Below are positions 25,924-33,268 of a stretch of 64,000 bases of DNA, in pieces. The notes below the pieces were generated by a model, which worked only from the letters and a program-made list of their open reading frames with translations, searched no databases and was not told the origin of the DNA. The position numbers and the translations under genes are program-made. The DNA lies in contig NZ_PDJL01000004.1 of assembly GCF_002563795.1 (NCBI RefSeq), positions 1,426,001-1,490,000 on the forward strand, given 5' to 3'. The stretch is from Vibrio sp. ES.051 (GTDB lineage: Bacteria > Pseudomonadota > Gammaproteobacteria > Enterobacterales > Vibrionaceae). Every line of letters starts with the position of its first letter. Within the stretch, counting starts at the first letter, position 1.

Positions 25924-26319
25924 TTAAGCACTGAACTCTTCTAAAGCTGATATTGCCGCTTCGGCTTTGCTAGTTTGAACAAAAACATGGTCGTGATAGT
26001 ACGCCGCTATGACATTTGCACTTATGCCTTTTGAAGCTAATTTTGTTGCTACAGCTGCCGTTAGACCAACTGCCTCTAAACTAGAATGGACTGTCAATGT
26101 GATTTGACTATACGAGCCTTCAAAAGATAAACCCGCTTTTTCTGCCACTGATTTTGCAAGTACAAGAGTCAAACCTTCAGGCTCCATAAAAGTAGCTACT
26201 GGATTTAACTTGCAATACTCTTCTAGGCTTCCGGAAACAGTACAAAATACAAACTCAGCTTTAAGTAATTTGGGATGCATTGAACGCAGTAGTTCGTCTA
26301 AATCTGTAATTCCTGACAT
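25924..26319 (-). CDS. ACT-domain protein
   Basis: 131 residues, related to small proteins with two ACT-like units of the aspartokinase type: VFCTVSGSLEEYCKLNP, EPEGLTLVLAKSVAEKAGL, then ITLTVHSSLEAVGLTAAVATKLASKGISANVIAAYYHDHVFV. The ACT fold binds small effectors such as amino acids. Stand-alone members are of unknown function. Confidence 0.85.
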   Translation of the reverse strand: MSGITDLDELLRSMHPKLLKAEFVFCTVSGSLEEYCKLNPVATFMEPEGLTLVLAKSVAEKAGLSFEGSYSQITLTVHSSLEAVGLTAAVATKLASKGISANVIAAYYHDHVFVQTSKAEAAISALEEFSA

Positions 26320-26341
26320 GCTTGATATTTCCTTATATTGC

Positions 26342-26463
26342 TAACGCCGCATTAAGGGGTGAACAACGCATTCCACCCGAACTAAACCATTGTGCCGTAA
26401 ACACTAAAGTTAATTCAAACCAAAACTGCCAAGCGTTGTGAATCCCTCTTGAATGCTTTGTTA
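26342..26463 (-). repeat. attC of the 124-residue membrane cassette
   Basis: 122 bp. CGCATTAAG/CTTGAATGC, GGG/CCC. Confidence 0.95.
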
Positions 26464-26835
26464 TGTGTAAGTTCCCACCAGTACTAAGATACTGACCAAA
26501 CCGAATAGCACCCAAGACAAATGCTTACCTTTAGAGCCAAATAAAGCAATGACAAAGTGTGCACCAAACGTAATTGAAACTATTTGTCCAACCATAAATT
26601 TGTTTATTTCAGGCTGAACTAACGCGGCAACAATACCCGCAAACCCAACCCATGTTATTGACGTTAAATGCCAAGAAAAACGCAATGTCCGTTTCGTAAA
26701 ATCGTCGCTACCAAATAGCTTTGGTAAATTATCTCGTTTGAACAATCTAGAGAGAATATAACGCTCGCCAAGGTAGGAGTGAGCGAAAGAAACTGCAATT
26801 AATAAAAACACAGCAATATATAATATGAACTCCAT
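26461..26835 (-). CDS. Small four-helix membrane protein
   Basis: 124 residues with about four membrane segments: residues 4-20, 55-72, 78-98 and 105-122. A charged GERYILSRLFKRDNLPKLFG loop lies after the first helix. No recognised family. The GGAGGAGAA ribosome site is strong. The stop codon is inside the attC. Confidence 0.78.
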   Translation of the reverse strand: MEFILYIAVFLLIAVSFAHSYLGERYILSRLFKRDNLPKLFGSDDFTKRTLRFSWHLTSITWVGFAGIVAALVQPEINKFMVGQIVSITFGAHFVIALFGSKGKHLSWVLFGLVSILVLVGTYT

Positions 26836-26851
26836 TTCTCCTCCTTACACA

Positions 26852-26971
26852 TAACGCCTTGTTAAGGTGTGAGGCACGCGATACCAATGCTTCCGCATAA
26901 CACCTTAACCACTAAAACCAATACATAGTAAAAATGCCACGCGTGCCGAATCACTCTTGAACAATTTGTTA
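26852..26971 (-). repeat. attC of the nucleotidyltransferase-like cassette
   Basis: 120 bp. Inner arms GGCACGC/GCGTGCC replace the usual CAACGC/GCGTTG; outer CTTGTTAAG/CTTGAACAA. Confidence 0.95.
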
Positions 26972-27451
26972 TGGCGCTACGCTCAACGTTAGCTCTTGTA
27001 TGTCAATTTGGTCTACTTCCCTGCCCAATATCCGCTTGTACTCGACTAAACGATGAACTGGGATAACTGGCAACTCTATGCCTTGATAATTTTTAATAAC
27101 TGATTCTGAAAAGGAGATTTCAAGCTGGTGCCAAGAGCCATCTTGATGTGATTGTATCTTAGTATGTTCAGACAAACCGATTTCAATTTTTTGATTTTGG
27201 TAAACCAATTGGAAATACTCTAAATCCCAACCATATTCGACATAATGAGTTAACGGTTTGGATATGTATTTTGATACATGCGATAACACTTTATCTGCGT
27301 CTGAGTTTCGAATATAAAGATCTATATCTGCGACTTCCCGACTTCCACCATAAATAGTTGCCGCTAATCCACCTACTATTTGATACTCCACAACCTCTGC
27401 ATCCAAGATTTCTTTGAGCCACTGCAAGGCTACTTTAACTTTATCACTCAT
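26969..27451 (-). CDS. Nucleotidyltransferase-fold protein (AbiEii/MNT-like)
   Basis: 160 residues. The segment YQIVGGLAATIYGGSREVADIDLYI has the GG...(S)...DxD pattern of nucleotidyltransferase-fold proteins, and VIPVHRLVEYKRILGREVDQIDI is the C-terminal helix typical of AbiEii-like toxins and DUF6036-like relatives. Such proteins nucleotidylate tRNA or proteins, often as toxins or in defence. No separate antitoxin gene is visible. An identical copy is at 53,153-53,635. The stop codon lies in the attC. Confidence 0.8.
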   Translation of the reverse strand: MSDKVKVALQWLKEILDAEVVEYQIVGGLAATIYGGSREVADIDLYIRNSDADKVLSHVSKYISKPLTHYVEYGWDLEYFQLVYQNQKIEIGLSEHTKIQSHQDGSWHQLEISFSESVIKNYQGIELPVIPVHRLVEYKRILGREVDQIDIQELTLSVAP

Positions 27452-27484
27452 CTAGCTCCCTTAGCTGAATTTTGCCCTGCGCCA

Positions 27485-27576
27485 TAACGCCGCATTAAGG
27501 TGTGAGCAGCGCTTGCCTATACTTTGAGCGAAGCGAAAATGGCAAGCGTTGCGAATCACTCTTAAATGCTTTGTTA
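27485..27576 (-). repeat. Short attC of the TIR cassette
   Basis: 92 bp, short class; CGCATTAAG/CTTAAATGC. The TIR frame runs into it and stops at 27,495. Confidence 0.95.
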
Positions 27577-27914
27577 GCTTTTTTTAGTTCTGCACGTAAG
27601 TATTTGTTTATGTAATTTAAGCGGATTGACTGACTTCCGTTTAACGGAATACTAATTACAGGCGTATTGTTTTTATTTGCTCGGTCGATTTCCAACCTAA
27701 CCCACTTAGATTTTGAAACAGAATCAGTGTTAAGTAGCACGACCAGATCAGAATTATCTAGTTGCTCAATGACAAATTTTTGTTTGTCTTTTGCGTCATT
27801 ATCAATGATGTCTACAAATGGCTTGCCGTAATCAGAGACAACCTCTGATATAGACTTAAGATGATCAACTGTGATCACCTCATCTCGAAGGGTATAGCTA
27901 ATAAAAATGTTCAT
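27495..27914 (-). CDS. TIR-domain protein with attC-encoded tail
   Basis: 139 residues. A TIR-like domain begins at the N-terminus (IFISYTLRDE), continues with DLVVLLNTDSVSKSKWVRLEIDRA, with Glu75 at the position of the NADase catalytic glutamate, and ends with PVISIPLNG. TIR proteins in bacteria often cleave NAD+ during phage defence. Residues from about 113 on (NKAFKSDSQR) are the attC translated, so the natural C-terminus depends on the cassette end. The start shares TAATG with the membrane gene upstream, indicating coupling. An identical copy lies at 53,679-54,098. Confidence 0.8.
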   Translation of the reverse strand: MNIFISYTLRDEVITVDHLKSISEVVSDYGKPFVDIIDNDAKDKQKFVIEQLDNSDLVVLLNTDSVSKSKWVRLEIDRANKNNTPVISIPLNGSQSIRLNYINKYLRAELKKANKAFKSDSQRLPFSLRSKYRQALLTP

Positions 27915-28375
27915 TACGCAATGCGACCTTGAGAAAACAAGAAAAATCCAACTACAGACAAAGACATTAGAACGAAGTAAAGCGACATAGATAAATTAAA
28001 CATAGCGTTGCCCCAACTAACATTTACTATTGAGAGATTATCGGTTGAAAGTTGGTTTCTTGATGCTATTGCCTGAAGCCTTATATTCATGCGTTTTCTG
28101 GTAACTCGTTGATAATAATATGCAGTAAAGTCAGCAATCCAAAAGCCAAACGCAACAAGAAAGGGAACTACAAAATATGAAGGGTCTAGAGTATCAGATG
28201 TTAGTTTACCAAGTGCGACAGCTGCTATACCGATTACCGCAACACATAGTTTTTTAAATTCGAAACAGTTTTGACTAATTTTCAAAGTCGCTTCATGAAG
28301 TTGATCAACTTCAACCCAATCCATTTCGTCAGCAGCATTACGCTTGTACTCTTGAAAATTACTGTCATCACTCAT
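27914..28375 (-). CDS. Three-helix membrane protein coupled to TIR
   Basis: 153 residues: a charged soluble N-terminus (1-40), hydrophobic helices at about 45-60, 66-90 and 122-146, with a basic loop YYYQRVTRKRMNIR after the second. The layout resembles small SLATT-like membrane effectors associated with nucleotide-signalling defence, but I cannot assign a family. It is the first gene of a two-gene cassette; the stop overlaps the TIR start. Copy 2 is broken by an IS256-family element. Confidence 0.78.
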   Translation of the reverse strand: MSDDSNFQEYKRNAADEMDWVEVDQLHEATLKISQNCFEFKKLCVAVIGIAAVALGKLTSDTLDPSYFVVPFLVAFGFWIADFTAYYYQRVTRKRMNIRLQAIASRNQLSTDNLSIVNVSWGNAMFNLSMSLYFVLMSLSVVGFFLFSQGRIA

Positions 28376-28440
28376 TCAATCTAATCTCTATTTTTTCTTT
28401 ATATGCCGCTATTATACTGGATAGTATTGCGATAAAAAGC

Positions 28441-28560
28441 TAACGCCTTGCTAAGGTGTGAGCAACGCAATACCTTAGCCTCCGCATAATACCTTAAACA
28501 CATAAACCGACGCATAGTAAAAATGCCACGCGTTGCGAATCACTCTTAAGCAACTTGTTA
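28441..28560 (-). repeat. attC of the RelBE cassette
   Basis: 120 bp. Unique outer arms CTTGCTAAG/CTTAAGCAA. Confidence 0.95.
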
Positions 28561-28617
28561 TACCGCTTGGTTGAGGCTAAAATGACCAACATAAAGACCA
28601 CTTAAGAGACCGATTAT

Positions 28618-28866
28618 ATGACCACTAGAATTTTAGCCGATGTTGCTGCAAGCATTACTGAGTTGAAAGCTAACCCTATGAAAGTTGCAACTAGTGCTTA
28701 CGGCGAACCTGTTGCTGTATTAAACCGAAATGAACCAGCATTTTATTGCGTACCTGCCGAAGCGTACGAAATGATGATGGACAGACTCGAAGATCTTGAA
28801 CTACTCGCTATCGCTAAAGAGCGTGAATCTGAAGAGAGCATTTCGGTAAATATTGATGACCTATAA
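28618..28866 (+). CDS. Phd/YefM-RelB-type antitoxin
   Basis: 82 residues. The N-terminal part (ILADVAASITELKANPMKVATSAYGEPVAVLNRNEPAFYCVPAEAYEMM, split by position) is the Phd/YefM-like DNA-binding fold, followed by an acidic tail that would bind the toxin. On the plus strand against the array, with its own promoter region at 28,561-28,617. Likely represses its operon. Confidence 0.88.
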   Translation: MTTRILADVAASITELKANPMKVATSAYGEPVAVLNRNEPAFYCVPAEAYEMMMDRLEDLELLAIAKERESEESISVNIDDL

Positions 28867-29146
28867 ACTCGACTTTAAAAAGAGCGCACTCAAAGAGTGG
28901 AAAAAGCTTGGTTCTACTCTGCAACAACAATTTAAGAAAAAGCTAATCGAGCGCTTAGATAACCCACATGTTCCGGCTTCAAAACTTTCTGGAGCTGACA
29001 ACATGTATAAAATTAAGTTGCGTCAATCAGGCTACCGTCTCGTCTACAAAGTTGAAGACGATGTAATCATTGTAACCGTCCTAGCAGTTGGAAAGCGCGA
29101 ACGTAGCGATGTTTACCGTAAAGCCATGAAAAGGTTAGATGACTGA
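28856..29146 (+). CDS. relE: RelE-family mRNA interferase toxin
   Basis: 96 residues, very close to the Vibrio RelE toxins: YKLDFKKSALKEWKKLGSTL, KLIERLDNPHVPASKLSG, MYKIKLRQSGYRLVYKVEDD and VLAVGKRERSDVYRKA. RelE cleaves mRNA in the ribosomal A site. I use the ATG at 28,856, which overlaps the antitoxin end. Confidence 0.93.
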   Translation: MTYKLDFKKSALKEWKKLGSTLQQQFKKKLIERLDNPHVPASKLSGADNMYKIKLRQSGYRLVYKVEDDVIIVTVLAVGKRERSDVYRKAMKRLDD

Positions 29147-29154
29147 TTGCGGTA

Positions 29155-29276
29155 TAACGCCGCATTAAGGTGTGAGCAACGCTACTACTGAACATAAACC
29201 ATACCACCGTAAACACAAAACCCAACCTTGAACTGAGAATGCCAAGCGTTGGGAATCACTCTTAAATGCTTTGTTA
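29155..29276 (-). repeat. attC of the acetyltransferase cassette
   Basis: 122 bp. CGCATTAAG/CTTAAATGC, GTG/CAC. Confidence 0.95.
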
Positions 29277-29284
29277 TGAGTAAA

Positions 29285-29848
29285 TTATGGCTTAACGCTG
29301 ATTTCTTTTAACACTTTCGCTGGATTACCACCAATTACGACATTGTCTCCAAAACTCTTCGTTACCACTGCACCAGAGGCTACCACCACATTGTTCCCAA
29401 GGGCCACACCAGGGTTGATAACCGCATGACCACCTATCCAACAATTGTCACCAATGGTTATTGGCTTTGCTAACTCTAAACCACTGTTCCTCTCGATTGG
29501 GTCTAAGGGATGTGTCGCAGTATAAATTCCAACTTGAGGTGCAAGTAAACAGCTCTTACCAAATTTTACTTCCGCAACATCCAAAATCACGCAGCCGAAA
29601 TTAGCATAGAAATTATCACCAACATGAATATTAGAGCCATAGTCACAATTGAAAGAAGATTCGATGTGAATATTGTCACCTGTTGTGCCGAACAAGTGCT
29701 TAATTATTTCAACACGCTTTTGTTGAAACTCAACAGAGGTTGTATTCAACTCTTCAGTTAACAATCTAGCGTTCAATCTTAGCTTTAATAACTCTTCATC
29801 ACTTGGATCATAAAGCTCACCTGCTAACATTTTTTCTTTTTCTGACAT
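29285..29848 (-). CDS. Maltose O-acetyltransferase-like protein
   Basis: 187 residues. The Mac domain (EKMLAGELYDPSDEELLKLR) is followed by a left-handed beta helix of hexapeptide repeats and the GGHAVINPGVALGNNVVVASGAVV end. His in ATHPLDP is the expected catalytic residue. The family acetylates maltose, galactosides or nodulation sugars with acetyl-CoA, and similar genes acetylate chloramphenicol or streptogramin. Full length. Confidence 0.93.
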   Translation of the reverse strand: MSEKEKMLAGELYDPSDEELLKLRLNARLLTEELNTTSVEFQQKRVEIIKHLFGTTGDNIHIESSFNCDYGSNIHVGDNFYANFGCVILDVAEVKFGKSCLLAPQVGIYTATHPLDPIERNSGLELAKPITIGDNCWIGGHAVINPGVALGNNVVVASGAVVTKSFGDNVVIGGNPAKVLKEISVKP

Positions 29849-29878
29849 TACACTTGGACTCCAATACCAATTTACTCA

Positions 29879-29998
29879 TAACGCCCGCTTAAGTGGTGAG
29901 CAACGCTACCACGACACTCAATTGTTGCACCGTAAACACAAAAGCCAAATCAAGCCAAAATCGCCAAGCGTTGCGAATCCGTCTTAAAGCGTTTGTTA
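29879..29998 (-). repeat. attC of the 88-residue cassette
   Basis: 120 bp. Outer arms CCGCTTAAG/CTTAAAGCG, TGG/CCG. Confidence 0.95.
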
Positions 29999-30001
29999 TG
30001 T

Positions 30002-30268
30002 TTATTTTGTCGCCATAAACTTATTTTTGACTTCAGATACAATTCTTTGCGCTATTTCAGCTTGTTTATTAGTAAATGTATCTGGATGATCGTAGCAAAA
30101 CTGAACTTGGTTCCCTCCCAGATTCTTAGCATAGGTAAATTCAATACCGTCTATATACTCATCATGTAGTCTAAGTAATTCGTTCAACCGAGGGATATCG
30201 GCTTCTCCACCAGGATGAATTTCAACCAAAAGATCATTTTGTTTCATTTTTTCAATAGAGTTACTCAT
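30002..30268 (-). CDS. Small hypothetical protein
   Basis: 88 residues, soluble, not recognised. LLVEIHPGGEADIPRLNELLRLHDEYI and ANKQAEIAQRI-like helical ends frame a central YAKNLGGNQVQFCYDHPDTF segment. AAAGGAAAA precedes the ATG at a workable distance. No neighbour suggests a role. Confidence 0.72.
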   Translation of the reverse strand: MSNSIEKMKQNDLLVEIHPGGEADIPRLNELLRLHDEYIDGIEFTYAKNLGGNQVQFCYDHPDTFTNKQAEIAQRIVSEVKNKFMATK

Positions 30269-30295
30269 AAATATTTTCCTTTTTGACTATAAACA

Positions 30296-30417
30296 TAACG
30301 CCGCGTTAAGTGGTGAGCAACGCAAACCACCGAACCTAAACCATTGTGCCGTAAACACTAAATTCAAAGCAAACCGAAAATGCCGAGCGTTGGGAATCTG
30401 TCTTAAACGCTTTGTTA
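30296..30417 (-). repeat. attC of the first GNAT cassette
   Basis: 122 bp. CGCGTTAAG/CTTAAACGC; TGG against CTG. Confidence 0.95.
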
Positions 30418-30837
30418 GGAGATTGTTCTCGACATGCTATAAAATCTCTCGTCAGCGCTATCAATTACAAATCCAACTCTTTTATAGAGGTGGAAAGCTG
30501 GACTAATTTTAAATACACGTAACCTAAGTCGATTAGAGCCTGATTTAATGGCTAACCTTTCACATTCAGAAAGTGCTAACGCACCAATACCTTGATTTTG
30601 GCATTTTTCGCTGACTTGCAAGTCACGGATGTAACAACCATCGTTATCAAACGCCAAACGAATTGCCCCAACAACCTCACCATTAAACAGAATATCGAAG
30701 TTATTTAAATCATGGATTTGAGCTTCTATTTTTGAGCAATCCCAATCAACAGAGTAATGCTCGTAATATGAACGCATGTTTAAGTAAGTGATTTTAGCCG
30801 AAGCTGATAAATCTTCTGTTTGTTGATACGAAACCAT
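30415..30837 (-). CDS. GNAT acetyltransferase
   Basis: 140 residues from ATG 30,837 (AGGAG upstream; the longer frame is attC). The acetyl-CoA binding strand and loop IRDLQVSEKCQNQGIGALALSECERL is clear, as is the LRLRVFKISPAFHLYKRVGFVID end. Substrate unknown; small GNATs of this kind acetylate amino groups of metabolites, toxins or antibiotics. The stop codon lies in the attC. Confidence 0.9.
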   Translation of the reverse strand: MVSYQQTEDLSASAKITYLNMRSYYEHYSVDWDCSKIEAQIHDLNNFDILFNGEVVGAIRLAFDNDGCYIRDLQVSEKCQNQGIGALALSECERLAIKSGSNRLRLRVFKISPAFHLYKRVGFVIDSADERFYSMSRTIS

Positions 30838-30846
30838 TGAATCTCC

Positions 30847-30965
30847 TAACGCTAAGCTAAGTAGTGAGCAACGTAATACGAAGCCACCGCATAACACCTT
30901 AAACGCATAAATCAACGCATACTAAAAATGCTACGCGTTGCGAATCTGCCTTAAGCGCTTTGTTA
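30847..30965 (-). repeat. attC of gene-less cassette C1
   Basis: 119 bp. Unusual outer arms GCTAAGCTAAG/CTTAAGCGC. Confidence 0.93.
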
Positions 30966-31363
30966 GTTTGCCACCGCGATGAAGCCAAAGGTTTAGCGCC
31001 AAGGTGCTGAATTAGCTATGAAACTAATGGTTTTAAACGCAAAAGTAAAACGGGCAGCTCAGAATTTAAACCCAACCAACAAAACGCACTTGGCTAAGAA
31101 GACTTTCGTAGATGCCGACGGCCACAAATACCATCTTTCAATGTTCCCGCTTAACGTTCAAAACCAAAGAAGCAGCGTGCAAGAATATTGAGAAATGAAC
31201 CTTACTAACACGGAAGAAATGAATAACACGAAAGCCAATTAACCGAAAAACTGGCTACGCGAGATGCCTATTTCGATGAAAAGTCTTTGGGAAATAACAG
31301 GTGAATAGCTAGAACGCAGAACAAGGCTTTTAGACCATAAACGTTTTTCTGCCCTTTGCAAAC
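30966..31363 (-). repeat. Gene-less cassette family C, copy 1
   Basis: Similar to 48,243-48,670 at both ends, starting TTTGCCACCGCGAT and ending with GCCCTTTGCAAAC, with a variable middle. No conserved reading frame is seen. Confidence 0.7.
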
Positions 31364-31483
31364 TAACGCCCTGTTAAGGTGTGAGCAACGTAATACCAAT
31401 GCTCCTGCATACCACCTTAAACACTAAAACCAACGCATAGTAAAAATGCCACGCGTTGCGAATCACTCTTAAACAGTTTGTTA
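31364..31483 (-). repeat. attC of the 146-residue membrane cassette
   Basis: 120 bp. CCTGTTAAG/CTTAAACAG, GTG/CAC. Confidence 0.95.
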
Positions 31484-31921
31484 TGTATCGGACTCGATTT
31501 GTTCCACCATTGAAAGTAAAAAGAATGCTACAACGAAACTAGTGTAATACCACAAAGGAGCCAAAGACAAATACGCATTAATTCTATCCGTAGCAAAAAC
31601 ACCAACAAAACCAAATGTTAACAAAATCAATACGATTAAATGAATAGTTGACTGATGAATGTATATATAGGCGTAAATTACAGCCATATAGAGCGCAAAA
31701 CTAAAAAATGCAGCCCATATAGTTTTTCCAACGAAAATCACCACTATTTGGAAGTAGTACCAGAAACCAGAACTGTCAGGATCAACTGAGAAACTAAAAC
31801 TATCCAGCGATAAAATGTACTCCGTTTGATATATATAGCAGGCACATAACAACGGAAGAACTAGAACGGTACTGAGATCTTTAAGGTTTTTTATATCTGA
31901 TATTTTTGGAACTACATCCAT
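31481..31921 (-). CDS. Membrane protein, about four helices
   Basis: 146 residues with hydrophobic stretches at about 18-33, 54-82, 93-111 and 122-140, aromatic-rich (WYYFQIVV, YAYIYIHQ). Short charged N- and C-termini. No family recognised; probably an inner-membrane protein. The stop codon is in the attC. Confidence 0.75.
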   Translation of the reverse strand: MDVVPKISDIKNLKDLSTVLVLPLLCACYIYQTEYILSLDSFSFSVDPDSSGFWYYFQIVVIFVGKTIWAAFFSFALYMAVIYAYIYIHQSTIHLIVLILLTFGFVGVFATDRINAYLSLAPLWYYTSFVVAFFLLSMVEQIESDT

Positions 31922-31948
31922 TAAAACTGTCCTTTTTCGCGAGATACA

Positions 31949-32069
31949 TAACGCCGCGTTAAGTAGTGAGCAACGCAGCCACCTAACCTAAACCATTACA
32001 CCTTAAACACAAAACTCAATTTAAACTGAGAATGCCACGCGTTGCGAATCTGCCTTAAACGCTTTGTTA
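31949..32069 (-). repeat. attC of the 104-residue membrane cassette
   Basis: 121 bp. CGCGTTAAG/CTTAAACGC, TAG/CTG. Confidence 0.95.
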
Positions 32070-32381
32070 TGTTCGTAATTTACAGCGTGCGCCTAACTTC
32101 AAAAACCACAGATTCAGAGGAAGTAATAGTATGCCACCAACTGCCCATAAAGCATCATGCAGATAAGGAAAAACAACTCCACCTTTTAGCAGATTCAGCC
32201 CAAAGACTACTTCTAATAATCCACCAATCAACAGAAGAACGAAATACAACGGGATATATATTACCGAGACTATCCATTGAAATATTTTTACTGAAATCAT
32301 GTCGTTATGAAGAAAATACGCTAAAGAAGCTTGAACAATTGAAAAGATGAAAGCAACTAATATCATTCCTTGATTTCTCAT
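32067..32381 (-). CDS. Small three-helix membrane protein
   Basis: 104 residues with helices at about 5-24, 31-62 (probably two) and 77-96, ending in a basic KLGARCKLRT tail that overlaps the attC. Not recognised. Confidence 0.74.
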   Translation of the reverse strand: MRNQGMILVAFIFSIVQASLAYFLHNDMISVKIFQWIVSVIYIPLYFVLLLIGGLLEVVFGLNLLKGGVVFPYLHDALWAVGGILLLPLNLWFLKLGARCKLRT

Positions 32382-32397
32382 TTTTCACCTTAGAACA

Positions 32398-32517
32398 TAA
32401 CGCCCTGTTAAGGGGTGAGCAACGCAATACCTAAGCCGCCGCATACCACCTTAAACACTAAAACCAACGCATGGTAAAAACGCCACGCGTTGCGAATCCC
32501 TCTTGAACAGTTTGTTA
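32398..32517 (-). repeat. attC of small membrane cassette, copy 1
   Basis: 120 bp. CCTGTTAAG/CTTGAACAG, GGG/CCC; nearly the same as the split attC that flanks island 2. Confidence 0.95.
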
Positions 32518-32521
32518 GCTT

Positions 32522-32707
32522 TTAATACCGCCCCATTCCATGGAACATTCCACCAAAAAAAGCCATTAAAAGACCAAAAATTATACTCAGAATTATAAAG
32601 GCGGGGATCGAAGCAATAACCAATTTAACCATAAAAATAACCATCGACATAAAAGGCATTTTTACATCTACAACAGTAACTTCTTGTTTATCATTTTCTA
32701 CAGACAT
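32522..32707 (-). CDS. Small single-helix membrane protein, copy 1
   Basis: 61 residues from ATG 32,707 (AAGGA seven bases upstream). An N-terminal acidic segment (SVENDKQEVTVVDVKMP) is followed by one or two hydrophobic helices and a glycine/methionine-rich FFGGMFHGMGRY end. A near-identical cassette lies across the island at 43,450, so the pair marks the island's flanks. Function unknown. Confidence 0.78.
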   Translation of the reverse strand: MSVENDKQEVTVVDVKMPFMSMVIFMVKLVIASIPAFIILSIIFGLLMAFFGGMFHGMGRY

Positions 32708-32796
32708 AACCATTTCCTTATCGCTAATAATAAGCAATTAGTTTAGAACACTTGGTAATTTAATTCTTTGAGGTGATTATTGTTTATCTTGAAAGC

Positions 32797-32814
32797 TAAC
32801 GCCCTGTTAAGGGG
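32797..32814 (-). repeat. Left part of the attC split by island 2
   Basis: 18 bp ending in CTGTTAAGGGG (32,804-32,814), which is repeated at 43,333-43,343. Joined to 43,344-43,445 it gives a normal 120-bp attC of the second small membrane cassette. Confidence 0.85.
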
Positions 32815-33268
32815 ATGATGACAATCTTTAAAAAGCCTTTAAAACATATACTTAACTAATAAGTAAACATCCAAAACCACAAGGAATGTAGCAAATATGT
32901 AGCGATAAAAGTGAACAAAGCAAGCACTCTACCAACATGCTTTTGTACAATAATGAGTTTCGAAGAATCGAATATTAGCAATTCATGAATAATGTCAGGT
33001 ATGGAAAAGACGCTTAGTAAGGAGCCCAGTCCTACTGGCGAAGACTAGAACGTCTGTTTTTATGTATTTCGAGACTTGAGCTCCCTATTAGTCGGATGGT
33101 TTATCGTTTAGACGCAAGTTTAATATTTTTAATTATTTAAAGCATTAGCCTTACTTTTTACCCAAGTATTAAACTTTATTAATATCAAGTGGGTAAAATC
33201 TACCTGACTAATCTACACTTTCTACTTATTACAAGTCATTTTTCATAGTTCCTTGGAGGGGAAACATA
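32815..33268. other. Left end of island 2, non-coding
   Basis: No gene is seen. It holds the arm-type site (32,887-32,903), TTGTACAATAAT near 32,945 (inverse of ATTATTGTAC near the right end) and an 8-bp inverted repeat TTTTACCC/GGGTAAAA (33,156-33,198) upstream of the amidohydrolase. Confidence 0.55.
32887..32903 (+). promoter_or_regulatory. Putative integrase arm-type site, left end
   Basis: TGTAGCAAATATGTAGC, 73 bases from the attC junction; differs at one position from the site of island 1. Confidence 0.6.

Larger units (their letters stand above)
26852..28440 (-). repeat. Duplicated two-cassette block, copy 1
   Basis: This 1,589-bp block (nucleotidyltransferase-like cassette plus TIR/membrane cassette with their attCs) recurs at 53,036-55,926. 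After removing the IS256 element and its 8-bp duplication, the second copy is also exactly 1,589 bp and encodes identical proteins. Confidence 0.9.

Noticed and set aside
27914-28375. Naming the TIR partner a SLATT-domain effector
   Set aside because: Helix layout is only loosely similar and no diagnostic motif could be seen; kept as membrane protein.
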